23,784 nt of DNA, taken from assembly GCA_965658025.1 (NCBI GenBank), contig CBFHQL010000025.1:1-23784 (forward strand), read 5' to 3'. Position numbers and translations under genes: made by a program. Shown piece after piece: positions 1-8,212 of the stretch. The DNA is from UBA3537 sp965658025. GTDB lineage: Bacteria > Bacteroidota > Bacteroidia > Flavobacteriales > Flavobacteriaceae. Numbering within the stretch: position 1 is the first letter of the stretch; every line of letters starts with the position of its first letter. The notes below the pieces were generated by a model, which was not told where the DNA came from, made no database searches, and saw only the letters and a list, made by a program, of their open reading frames with translations.

Positions 1-75
1 TTTATGTTGGAGTACAACGATCTCAAGACAGGACAACCCAAACAACTCAAAGCACATTTTAGCTTGAAACGGTAA
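1..75 (+). CDS. 3' end of a T9SS type B cargo protein (partial)
   Basis: Only the last 24 codons and the TAA stop are inside the window. They end in LKAHFSLKR, nearly the same as the FKAHFTLKR end of the complete cargo protein that follows 61 bp later. This ending is typical of the T9SS type B (gliding motility-associated, CHU_C-like) C-terminal sorting domain, which directs a protein through the outer membrane by the type IX system. The rest of the gene lies to the left of the window, so its main function cannot be read. Similarity of the ends suggests that two paralogous cargo genes stand in tandem here. Confidence 0.8.
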   Translation, partial: FMLEYNDLKTGQPKQLKAHFSLKR

Positions 76-98
76 TAAATTTTAATTTTCACCGTTTT
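67..98 (+). terminator. possible weak terminator overlapping the stop codon
   Basis: AAACGGT (67-73) can pair with ACCGTTT (91-97) around a 17-nt AT-rich loop, and a short T-rich stretch follows. A second, competing pairing exists between GTAATAAA and TTTATTAC in the same stretch. The T tract is short, so termination may be weak. Seen by eye only. Confidence 0.3.
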
Positions 99-103
99 AT
101 TAC

Positions 104-111
104 TACATTTG
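104..111 (+). promoter_or_regulatory. possible -7 element before the cargo gene
   Basis: TACATTTG matches the Bacteroidota -7 consensus TAnnTTTG and lies 25 bp before the ATG at 137. No TTG element was found 17-23 bp upstream, so this promoter is uncertain. Confidence 0.3.
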
Positions 112-136
112 ATGGATAATCTCATAATCCCAAATT

Positions 137-3100
137 ATGAAGTACCTACGTTTTCTTACAGTGTTGTGGCTATTTTCTATCTTAAGTTATGGACAACAGA
201 TTATTGACGTAAACAGCAGCACTGATGCGGAGTCTTCCTACGCTCCAGAACAGCTTGTCAAAGATATTTTAATTGCAAGTGCTTGTAGTGCAATATCCAA
301 TTTCACAAGCCAAGTAAACGGACAGCCAACGGATTTATCCACCAAAAGCTACGGCTATTTTAAAAAACCAACAGGAAGTTCTTTTCCTTTTGACCAAGGG
401 ATTATTTTAACAACAGGAATTGCAAAAGTGGCGGGAAGCCCCACAACAGGACCTATTTTAAGTAATACGAATAATCTTCCTGGAGATGCAGATTTAGAAA
501 ATGCTCTGGGAGTGTCAGCTACTGCTGATGCAACTTATTTTAAATTTTATTTTATTCCGCAAGTGAATGAAATTAGCTTTCGCTACATTATGGCCTCTGA
601 GGAATATGATGGTGTAACAGAATGCCAATATGCCGATAGTTTTGCTTTTTTACTGAGAGAAGTGGGCACCCCAAATTATACCAATTTAGCTGTATTGCCT
701 GATGGTACACCGGTTAGTGTGACCAATATTAACAATTCTCCAGCTTGTGGTAGTAATTCACAATATTTTGAGGGGTATGACCCCAATACGACCAACTATG
801 GCGGCCATACCAAAGTGTTGACCGCAAAATCTACAGTAACGATTGGAGCGACCTATGAAATCAAGCTCGTCGTTGCCGATCAAGGAGATAGTGCATATGA
901 TTCAGCGATATTTTTGGAAGCAGGAAGTTTTAATATTGGTGGGGATTTAGGGCTAGACCAAACCATAGCCAATGGAAACCCAGGATGTGTTGGCACGCCC
1001 ATAACTTTAGACGCACAACTGAGTAATACAGGGCTTACATTTACATGGTATAAAGATGGTGTTATTATTCCAGGAGCATACAATTCAACTTTAGACGTAA
1101 CTACGGATGGCACCTATAAATTTACAGCGAGTTCAGGAACTGGTGGGTGTACCGCCACAGACGAGGTGGTTGTAGAATTTGCGACTCCCCCTGTAATTGA
1201 CCAATCTCCAGATGATATTTTGATGTGTGATACGGATGATGATTTGATTGTTCAATTTGATTTTACGGCCAATGCGGCCTTAGTATTAGGCAGTCAGACT
1301 GCGGCTAATTTTATCATCACGTACCACAGCACCCAAGCCAATGCCCAGAATAATCAGTCGCCTTTACCTATTCCTTACTCCAATACCCAACAACACGAGA
1401 CCATTTGGTTACGTATTGCCGACAACACCCAAAGTTGTTATAGAGTCACAAGCTTTGACATAGAAGTCCAAAGACAAGCGGTGGCCAATACGCTTACCGA
1501 TTATGAATTGTGTGATGACGCTACTGATGGGGATGATACCAATGGCATTACTACTTTTGATTTAACGACCAAAAACCAAGAGCTATTGGGGACACAACCC
1601 GCAGCGAATTTTACAATTACCTATTACAATACACAGGCAGAGGCCAATGCAGGGACTGCAGGAACGGAACTCAACACCACGCTACAAAATACCTCAAATC
1701 CACAAACGGTTTATGTGCGTATTGAGAACAACAACAATGCCAACTGTTACGACACCACTTCTCTTGTATTGCGTGTAAATCCATTGCCTCAAATTGCTCA
1801 ATCCCCAGAAGATATTTTGATGTGTGATACGGATGATGATTTGATTGTTCAATTTGATTTTACGGCCAATGCGGCCTTAGTATTAGGCAGTCAGACAGCG
1901 GCTAATTTTATCATCACATACCACAGCACCCAAGCCAATGCAGAAAATAATCAGTCGCCTTTACCTATTCCTTACTCCAATACCCAACAACACGAGACCA
2001 TTTGGTTGCGTATTGCCGACAACACCCAAAGTTGTTATAGAGTCACAAGCTTTGACATAGAAGTCCAAAGACAAGCGGTGGCCAATACGCTTAGCGATTA
2101 TGAGTTATGTGATGACGCTACTGATGGGGATGATACCAATGGCATTACTACCTTTGATTTAACGACCAAAAATCAAGAGCTTTTGGGGACACAACCTTCA
2201 GCGAATTTTACAATTACCTATTACAATACACAGGCAGAGGCCGATGCAGGGACAGCAGGGACGCAAATCAACACCACGCTACAAAACACGTCTAATCCAC
2301 AAACGGTGTATGTACGCATAGAAAACAACAACAATGCCAACTGTTACGACACGACCTCACTCGTATTGCGCGTAAATCCATTGCCTGTAGTAACTTCGGA
2401 GGTAACTTTAAAACAGTGTGACACAGATACTGATGGGTTTATTCCGTTTAATTTAACGGAAGCCAATATTTTGATTTCCCAAAACCATGCACAAGAAGTC
2501 TTTACATTTTATGAAACTCAAGCTGATGCCGAAGCTGATGTAAGTCCAATAGCCAATGTTACAGCATATACAAACCAGACAGTAACCAATGATGTAGTCT
2601 TTGCGCGGATAGAAACCAATAAAGGATGTCACAGAACAGCCAAAGTGAAATTGCTTGTTGGTGCTACACAATTAAGCAATACATTTCATTTGAATTATGA
2701 AGTATGTGACGATAAACAAGTAGATAATGATGACACCAACGGCGTGGCGGCATTTGATTTTAGTGATGCGACGGCCCTAGTGATGGCACAACTTCCACAA
2801 AGGCAAAATTTAACGGTCAATTATTATGAAACTCAAGCCGATGCACTTGCCGAGTTGAACCCTATCCCAGATATATCAAATCATAGAAACACAAATGCTC
2901 CGGGAACACAAGATATTTATATTCGTGTAGATAGTGATGATTTAAATGCTTGCCTTGGACTTGGTCATCACATCACATTGAAGGTACGTCCATTGCCACA
3001 AAAACAAACGATTCCCAATTATGTTTTATGTAGTGATACCAACACCACAAGTTTTGATTTGACAACAATGGCAGCGGCTGTTCAAGGTGGTCAAACAGAG

Positions 3101-4669
3101 AATCTTCATATTACCTATCATTTAAATGAACAGGATGCGATAAATAATATTTCCATACCAAATCCACAAACCTATACGAATATTTCAAACCCTCAAACCA
3201 TTTTTGTTCGAGTGCATTTTGACCCGAATAACAATCAACAGCTAGATCAGGGAGAATGTGTCCGTACCGATATAAGTTTTGATGTGCAGGTAAATTTAAA
3301 TCCAACGGTGCATACTCCAGACCCCATTAGGGAATGTGGAACTGACTTTACAACAGCATTTGATGTAACGCAAAGAGAAACCCAAATTACTGGTGGAGAT
3401 ACTTCTATTCAGTTGAACTATTTTAGTACAATGGCAGACCTAAACAACAACACCCCAATTGCAAATCCAACGCAATATGCACCAAACCAACAATATAAAA
3501 CTGTTTTTGTTTTGGCCGAAGGACAAAATAAATGTACCAAGATTGTCGAATTGGATTTAGAAATTATTTTATATGATAACTTCAACAATTCACCTACTGC
3601 TATTGAAGAATGTGAAGTAGATAATGATGGTTTTGATGCGTTTGATTTGACGATAAGGGAGACACAAATTTTAAATTCTTTGGATCCAGCCAAGTTTGAA
3701 TTCACCTATTATGAATCAAAAAATGATGCCGACCAAGGCAATACAAACCATATAAAAACCCCGACTAATTTTACCAATACCACACAATTTAATCAAACGA
3801 TATATGTTCATGTCAAGCCCAAAGACAACCATTGTTTTCAGGTCATTCCTTTGGAAATAATTGTCAATCAAGTTCCAGAGATTGGTATTGAGGATCGTTA
3901 TTTAATATGTTTTGATGCGGCAGACCAACTTGTACACCCCAAAGGCAATACTGCTTTGGCTATTCCTCCAATAGACACATCGTTGAATCCCACAAATTAC
4001 TCGTTTCAATGGTATGCAGGGACTGAAAATGAGGTTATAGATGACCCCAAGGCAGTTATCCTTCAGGGAGAAATCAATCCAAAACATCATCCTGTAAAAG
4101 CAGGAAATTATACGGTAGTGGTTACCAATAAAACCACACTGTGCCGCATTTCTGCAAGTACCGTTGTCATAGAATCATTTCCACCAGAGTCTATTACCAC
4201 AAAAATTTTACATCCTGCTTTTACAAGCCCTAATGAAGTGCAAGTAGATGTTAAAGGAAGAGGGGACTATGAATTTGCGCTTGACGACGGACCTTGGCAA
4301 AAGAATAATATTCTAAAAAATGTCCACTATGGCATGCACACTATCTATGTGCGCGATCGCTATGGTTGCGCTATTGAAAAAGTGAAAATCAATATCATTG
4401 ACTATCCAAAATATTTCACACCAAATGGCGATGGTTATCACGACACATGGAATATTAGCAGCTTGAGGCATCAAGCTAACGCAAAAATTTATATATTTGA
4501 TAGATACGGCAAATTGCTTAAAGAAATAAGACCAGCCGGTGAGGGATGGAATGGCACCTTTAATGGACAGCCAATGCCCACTACGGATTATTGGTTTGTT
4601 TTGGAGTATTATACAGAAGAGTTAAATTCCTTGAAGCGATTTAAAGCTCATTTTACCTTGAAAAGATAA
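137..4669 (+). CDS. large secreted T9SS type B cargo protein with choice-of-anchor L domain and tandem modules
   Basis: This is a predicted cell-surface or secreted protein of 1510 residues. A signal peptide (about 1-20, ending SYGQQ) sends it through Sec. Residues ~43-270 resemble the choice-of-anchor L domain (LTTG, ASEEYDG, FAFLLRE). An Ig-like part follows (~280-350). Then come nine modules of ~95-105 residues (about 354-1250), each with a Cys-Asp core, a FDLT-like strand, a TYYxTQAxA strand, an NPQTIYVRIEN-like strand and VNPLP at the junction. A further Ig-like part precedes the type B C-terminal domain (about 1423-1510; FTPNGDGYHD, ending FKAHFTLKR), which the T9SS uses for export. The stop is 6 bp from the PorP/SprF gene, so the two are probably co-transcribed. 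The ligand is unknown; adhesion is an inference from the architecture. Modules 1-2 and 3-4 are near-identical duplicates. Confidence 0.93.
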   Translation: MKYLRFLTVLWLFSILSYGQQIIDVNSSTDAESSYAPEQLVKDILIASACSAISNFTSQVNGQPTDLSTKSYGYFKKPTGSSFPFDQGIILTTGIAKVAGSPTTGPILSNTNNLPGDADLENALGVSATADATYFKFYFIPQVNEISFRYIMASEEYDGVTECQYADSFAFLLREVGTPNYTNLAVLPDGTPVSVTNINNSPACGSNSQYFEGYDPNTTNYGGHTKVLTAKSTVTIGATYEIKLVVADQGDSAYDSAIFLEAGSFNIGGDLGLDQTIANGNPGCVGTPITLDAQLSNTGLTFTWYKDGVIIPGAYNSTLDVTTDGTYKFTASSGTGGCTATDEVVVEFATPPVIDQSPDDILMCDTDDDLIVQFDFTANAALVLGSQTAANFIITYHSTQANAQNNQSPLPIPYSNTQQHETIWLRIADNTQSCYRVTSFDIEVQRQAVANTLTDYELCDDATDGDDTNGITTFDLTTKNQELLGTQPAANFTITYYNTQAEANAGTAGTELNTTLQNTSNPQTVYVRIENNNNANCYDTTSLVLRVNPLPQIAQSPEDILMCDTDDDLIVQFDFTANAALVLGSQTAANFIITYHSTQANAENNQSPLPIPYSNTQQHETIWLRIADNTQSCYRVTSFDIEVQRQAVANTLSDYELCDDATDGDDTNGITTFDLTTKNQELLGTQPSANFTITYYNTQAEADAGTAGTQINTTLQNTSNPQTVYVRIENNNNANCYDTTSLVLRVNPLPVVTSEVTLKQCDTDTDGFIPFNLTEANILISQNHAQEVFTFYETQADAEADVSPIANVTAYTNQTVTNDVVFARIETNKGCHRTAKVKLLVGATQLSNTFHLNYEVCDDKQVDNDDTNGVAAFDFSDATALVMAQLPQRQNLTVNYYETQADALAELNPIPDISNHRNTNAPGTQDIYIRVDSDDLNACLGLGHHITLKVRPLPQKQTIPNYVLCSDTNTTSFDLTTMAAAVQGGQTENLHITYHLNEQDAINNISIPNPQTYTNISNPQTIFVRVHFDPNNNQQLDQGECVRTDISFDVQVNLNPTVHTPDPIRECGTDFTTAFDVTQRETQITGGDTSIQLNYFSTMADLNNNTPIANPTQYAPNQQYKTVFVLAEGQNKCTKIVELDLEIILYDNFNNSPTAIEECEVDNDGFDAFDLTIRETQILNSLDPAKFEFTYYESKNDADQGNTNHIKTPTNFTNTTQFNQTIYVHVKPKDNHCFQVIPLEIIVNQVPEIGIEDRYLICFDAADQLVHPKGNTALAIPPIDTSLNPTNYSFQWYAGTENEVIDDPKAVILQGEINPKHHPVKAGNYTVVVTNKTTLCRISASTVVIESFPPESITTKILHPAFTSPNEVQVDVKGRGDYEFALDDGPWQKNNILKNVHYGMHTIYVRDRYGCAIEKVKINIIDYPKYFTPNGDGYHDTWNISSLRHQANAKIYIFDRYGKLLKEIRPAGEGWNGTFNGQPMPTTDYWFVLEYYTEELNSLKRFKAHFTLKR
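1198..2386 (+). repeat. tandem 597-bp intragenic duplication (two copies)
   Basis: Two copies (about 1198-1789 and 1795-2386) have a period of exactly 597 bp, 199 codons, and so keep the reading frame. By eye they differ at roughly 35 positions (about 94% identity). Most differences lie in the second half of the unit. The first half has long identical blocks, for example around 1214-1310 and 1385-1485. Each copy codes for two of the ~100-residue modules of the cargo protein. Confidence 0.9.
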
Positions 4670-4675
4670 ATTTAA

Positions 4676-5680
4676 ATGAAATTAACCAAAAAAATTACTT
4701 TCTTACTCTTACTGTATTTTTCTATTCATGGGTTGCAAGCACAAGAAGGACTACCTATATATTCGGATTATCTGACCGATAATTACTATTTGATACACCC
4801 CTCAATGGCAGGGGTAGCCAATTGTAATAAAGTCCGTTTGACAGGTAGACAACAATGGTTTGGACAAGAAAATGCACCAAGTTTACAAACCTTAAGCATC
4901 AATGGGCGAATAGGGGATTCACAATCTGGTGTAGGGGCGATTGTTTTTAACGACCAAAATGGATACCATTCACAAACTGGGGCTTATTTGACTTATGCAC
5001 ATCACTTGATGTTTTCCAGGAATACAATTGATCTGAATATGCTATCTTTTGGGCTAAGCGCTGGAATGATTCAGTACAAGCTGGACGAAACGGCCTTTGT
5101 AGAGTTCGATCCTATCATTGCAGGAATAGAACAAAGCGCAACAGACTTCAATGTTGATTTTGGATTTTCCTACCATTTTATTAATTTTTATGCTCATGCA
5201 ACCATAAAAAATTTGCTTAAAAATGAAGGGGTAAATATTAACGAACAAGGCGTTAGTTATGATAATATAACAACTTATCTTTTTTCTGTTGGTAATATAT
5301 TTTCAAAACTTGGTAGCGATTGGAGTTTTGAACCCTCAGTTTTATTTGCTTACAAGGACGCCACGCAAGAATCATTCATTGATGCAAATTTTAAAGCATA
5401 CCGTGATTTAGAATTTGGTTCTGTTTTCGCTGGAATTTCATACCGAAGAAGTTTTGACGGCGCAGAGTATATAGATGGGAATTCTATAAGCAGTCAAAAG
5501 CTTCAATATTTTACGCCACTTGTTGGGATAGAGTACAACAATTTTATGTTTGCATATACCTATTCGTATCAAGCCAATTCGGTTGTGTTGGGTAATGGTG
5601 GACATCATCAACTTACCTTAGGATTTAATTTTGGCTGTAGGAAAGAGAAATATGATTGTGAATGTCCAAGTATAAATTAG
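4676..5680 (+). CDS. PorP/SprF family type IX secretion outer membrane protein
   Basis: The 334-residue product starts with a signal peptide (about 1-23, HGLQAQ) and then shows the PorP/SprF family pattern: YSDYLTDNYYLIHPSMAG near the N-terminus, LTGRQQWFG, GVGAIVFNDQNGYHSQTGAYLTYAHH, and a series of amphipathic strands expected of an outer membrane beta barrel. It ends in a Cys-containing tail (CRKEKYDCEC). Family members help export and attach particular T9SS type B cargo, as SprF does for SprB. Being only 6 bp downstream of the 1510-residue cargo gene, its likely partner is that protein; this is inferred from position. It ends 3 bp from the convergent murI stop codon. Confidence 0.9.
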   Translation: MKLTKKITFLLLLYFSIHGLQAQEGLPIYSDYLTDNYYLIHPSMAGVANCNKVRLTGRQQWFGQENAPSLQTLSINGRIGDSQSGVGAIVFNDQNGYHSQTGAYLTYAHHLMFSRNTIDLNMLSFGLSAGMIQYKLDETAFVEFDPIIAGIEQSATDFNVDFGFSYHFINFYAHATIKNLLKNEGVNINEQGVSYDNITTYLFSVGNIFSKLGSDWSFEPSVLFAYKDATQESFIDANFKAYRDLEFGSVFAGISYRRSFDGAEYIDGNSISSQKLQYFTPLVGIEYNNFMFAYTYSYQANSVVLGNGGHHQLTLGFNFGCRKEKYDCECPSIN

Positions 5681-5683
5681 ATT

Positions 5684-6463
5684 TTATTTTAATTTTTGGA
5701 TGGCTGTTTTTTCCCAACCCATCAAGCTAGCCATGACATTTCTAGAACCATTCGTAAAAAAAGTGTGATTTCCTGAAGCGTTAATCGTATTTAGGAGGTT
5801 GTTTTTTTTTAGTATCGCTGCTGTTTGTCTTGCGATCGCTGGGGCAGATTCTATAATTGTTATTTCTTGGGGTAAAATTTTCTTTAGTATAGGATTTAAG
5901 AAATGGTAGTGTGTGCACCCTAGCACCAAACAATCGATATTGGCATCAAGCATTGGTGATACGTATTTTTGGAGTAATTGTTCCATTTCCTTTGAATACA
6001 ACCCTCCTGCCTCGATAAGCTCTACAATACCGTTACCTTCTTGTTCTACTACTTTTAAATCTCTGGTATAACGTCGTGAAGTTTCATGAAACAATGCACT
6101 GCTCAGGGTTCCTTTTGTTGCCAAAATCCCTATGGCATTTGTTTTGGTATTAAATGCAGCTGGTTTTATAGCGGGTTCAATCCCTACAAAAGGGATTTCG
6201 TAGTGCTTACGTAAATATGAAATAGCATTAGTGGTTGCTGTATTACAAGCTACGACAACGATTTTCGCACCTTTACTGAGTAACAACTCGGTATTTATTA
6301 TACAGCGCTTTAGAATTGCTTCTTTTCCTTTTGTGCCGTAGGGGGCATATTTTGCATCTGAAATATAAAGTGTAGATTCTGAGGGTAAAAGTGCGCTAAT
6401 CTCTCTCCAAATTGAAAGTCCACCAGCTCCAGAATCAAAAATACCTATAGGATTTGTGCTCAT
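5684..6463 (-). CDS. murI: glutamate racemase
   Basis: This cytoplasmic enzyme converts L-glutamate to D-glutamate for peptidoglycan. The 259-residue product has the family motifs GIFDSGAGG (7-15), VVACNTATT with catalytic Cys73, and VLGCTHY with catalytic Cys183 and His185. The start is placed at the ATG at 6463. The frame could extend to a TTG at 6508, but those extra codons fall inside the terminator hairpin of the upstream skp gene and add non-conserved sequence before the GIFDSG motif. It is the last gene of the minus-strand envelope cluster. Since the terminator leaves only about 7 bp before the start codon, murI is expressed either by read-through or from a promoter inside the upstream gene. 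Confidence 0.96.
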   Translation of the reverse strand: MSTNPIGIFDSGAGGLSIWREISALLPSESTLYISDAKYAPYGTKGKEAILKRCIINTELLLSKGAKIVVVACNTATTNAISYLRKHYEIPFVGIEPAIKPAAFNTKTNAIGILATKGTLSSALFHETSRRYTRDLKVVEQEGNGIVELIEAGGLYSKEMEQLLQKYVSPMLDANIDCLVLGCTHYHFLNPILKKILPQEITIIESAPAIARQTAAILKKNNLLNTINASGNHTFFTNGSRNVMASLMGWEKTAIQKLK

Positions 6464-6470
6464 ACTTACA

Positions 6471-6505
6471 AAAATAAAAAAGCTGCTCACATTGGAACAG
6501 CTTTT
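6471..6505 (-). terminator. intrinsic terminator after the 169-residue skp gene
   Basis: On the minus strand AAAAGCTG (6505-6498) pairs with CAGCTTTT (6485-6478), with two further inner pairs around a 6-nt loop. A T-rich run TTTTTTATTTT (6481-6471) follows. It lies between the skp stop (6528) and the murI start (6463). Confidence 0.8.
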
Positions 6506-6527
6506 CAAAAAGTATTTTATGAGGTTC

Positions 6528-7037
6528 TTAAAACCCTAATTCAGCTTTAACATCTGCAAGAAGGTCTTTTCCATTGGCCATAATGACGCCTTGACCTTGA
6601 GAAGAATCAAGAATGTAGTCAAATCCTTGGGCGTTGCCAACCTTAAGGATTGCATTTTTCGCTTTCTCTGTGATAGGTCTCAAAAGATCCAATTCTTTTT
6701 TCTGCAAATCTTGTTGCGCTTGTGCTTGATACTGACGTATACTTTGTTCCATACTCTGTACTTCTTGAAGGCGTTTTCCATTTTCTTCATCAGTTTTTGT
6801 AGAAGATTCTGCATCATATTGCGTAATCTTATTTTGCAACTCAGTAGCCATGGCTTGAATATCTGTTTCGTAGGTTTTAGCCAATTTCTCTAATTCAGAT
6901 TTTGCACTTTTCATATCTGGCATAGATTCTACCAATTCCTGTGTATTAATGTGTGCAACTTTGGATTGTGCTTGAGCAGTAAAGCTAAATGCGATGATAA
7001 GTGTTGCTGCTAAGAGTAGGTTTTTTAAATGTTTCAT
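6528..7037 (-). CDS. OmpH/Skp family periplasmic chaperone (short paralogue)
   Basis: The 169-residue product has a signal peptide (about 1-23, FTAQAQ) and then the OmpH/Skp pattern: a short beta part (KVAHINTQELVESMPD), a long charged helix pair rich in Gln, Glu and Lys (about 40-125), and the closing part GNAQGFDYILDSSQGQGVIMANG. Skp proteins bind unfolded outer membrane proteins in the periplasm and carry them to the BAM complex. The length is usual for the family. It lies 22 bp downstream of a longer paralogue and is followed by a good intrinsic terminator, so it ends the bamA-skp-skp transcript. Confidence 0.93.
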   Translation of the reverse strand: MKHLKNLLLAATLIIAFSFTAQAQSKVAHINTQELVESMPDMKSAKSELEKLAKTYETDIQAMATELQNKITQYDAESSTKTDEENGKRLQEVQSMEQSIRQYQAQAQQDLQKKELDLLRPITEKAKNAILKVGNAQGFDYILDSSQGQGVIMANGKDLLADVKAELGF

Positions 7038-7059
7038 TTTTCTAGTTATATATTAAAAT

Positions 7060-8109
7060 TTACTTTCTATTGTTTTTGATGCTGTCGCGTCTGCGTTTTT
7101 GTGCTTCTAATTTTGCTTTTCGCTCCGCTAAAATACGTTTTTTCTTTTCTTCTAAAGCTTTTTTTCGCGCTTCTCTATCGCTAATGGCTTTATTTGTTTT
7201 TTCATCACTTTTAACGTCTTGTTTTTTGTTAGTTTCAGACTCAGTTACTTTTTCTTCTTCGTCTTCTTCTTCTGGAGTTTGAGCTTCTTTTTTGGTATTC
7301 TTGTTCTGTTTTTCAGCACGGGCTTTTTCTCTGGCTTCTTTTGCTCTCTGCTTTTTTTCTTCAATTTCTTTTTTCCTTGCTGCACGCTTAGCTTCCAGTT
7401 CTTCTTTGCGTTTAGCTAATGCTTCTTTGCGTTTTGCGTTGCGCTCGTCAATCAGTTTCTGACGCTCATCCTTCCCTGCATCTACTTCAACTATATTGTC
7501 TTCTTCTTCAGCAGCTTTGCGTTCTTTTTTACTTTTTACTTGTTCGCGTTTTGCACTTCTATTTATTGTCCGCAGGACTTGTTCGCTTATGTCGTATCGG
7601 TCCGCAGAGTATAGCATGACAACATCTGCTGATTTGTCAAAAATAAAGTCAAATTTCTTTGTTGTGGCAATTTCTTGAACAGCGGCAAATATTTGATCTT
7701 GTATGGGTTGAATAAGTTGCTTTTTTTGAATCATTAAATCACCATTTGGACCAAATCGTTTTTGTTGATAATCTAAAATTTCATTTTCTATAATTTGAAG
7801 GTCTTCTTCGCGTTCTTCGATGAGTTCATTGGTAAGTAAAACACGCTCATTATTGAGTTGTGTTTTTTGCGTTTCTAAAACCGAAAGGCGCTGTTCAACT
7901 TCTGTTTTCCATTGTTGAACTTTGGTTTCCAATTGGCGTTGAGCAGTTTGGTACTCAGTAATGTTTTCTAAGATATATTCTGTATCAATATAACCAATTC
8001 GAACACCACGTTGAGCGTGTGTGTGCATGCTGCTTAAACCCACTAAAAGTACTACAGCAATGGTTTTTAGAGCTCTTATGGAGAGGATATTTTTTTTAAA
8101 ATACGTCAT
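7060..8109 (-). CDS. OmpH/Skp family protein with a long charged C-terminal extension
   Basis: The first ~200 of 349 residues form a standard OmpH/Skp chaperone: signal peptide (about 1-32, MHTHAQ), RIGYIDTEYILENITEYQ, a long helical hairpin, and FDFIFDKSADVVMLYSADRYD. After about residue 205 comes an added tail of ~145 residues made almost only of Lys, Arg, Glu, Ala and Asp, likely a long single helix or coiled coil with an acidic break (EEEDEEE) in the middle. The usual family length is 160-180 residues. A role for the tail is not known; binding to peptidoglycan, to partners or to other Skp chains are guesses. It stands 103 bp downstream of bamA and 22 bp before the second skp gene. The reverse-strand reading frames rich in Phe and Ser over this gene are shadows of the Lys/Glu-rich tail. 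Confidence 0.9.
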   Translation of the reverse strand: MTYFKKNILSIRALKTIAVVLLVGLSSMHTHAQRGVRIGYIDTEYILENITEYQTAQRQLETKVQQWKTEVEQRLSVLETQKTQLNNERVLLTNELIEEREEDLQIIENEILDYQQKRFGPNGDLMIQKKQLIQPIQDQIFAAVQEIATTKKFDFIFDKSADVVMLYSADRYDISEQVLRTINRSAKREQVKSKKERKAAEEEDNIVEVDAGKDERQKLIDERNAKRKEALAKRKEELEAKRAARKKEIEEKKQRAKEAREKARAEKQNKNTKKEAQTPEEEDEEEKVTESETNKKQDVKSDEKTNKAISDREARKKALEEKKKRILAERKAKLEAQKRRRDSIKNNRK

Positions 8110-8212
8110 ATCATTTTAATTTCGGAATTTAGACTTAAGGTTTTCAAATTAACGAAATTAATTTTAATTTATTTTAATTCAAGAACATTCAATGAAATTA
8201 TCATGCCAATAA

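Noticed and set aside
6464..6508. Longer murI starting at TTG 6508
   Set aside because: The extra codons coincide with the terminator hairpin of the upstream gene and precede the conserved GIFDSG start by an unusual extension.
7070..7678. Plus-strand open frames rich in Phe, Ser and Leu opposite the long skp gene
   Set aside because: They are the reverse reading of the Lys/Glu-rich codons (AAA/GAA become TTT/TTC) and show no domain or start signal.
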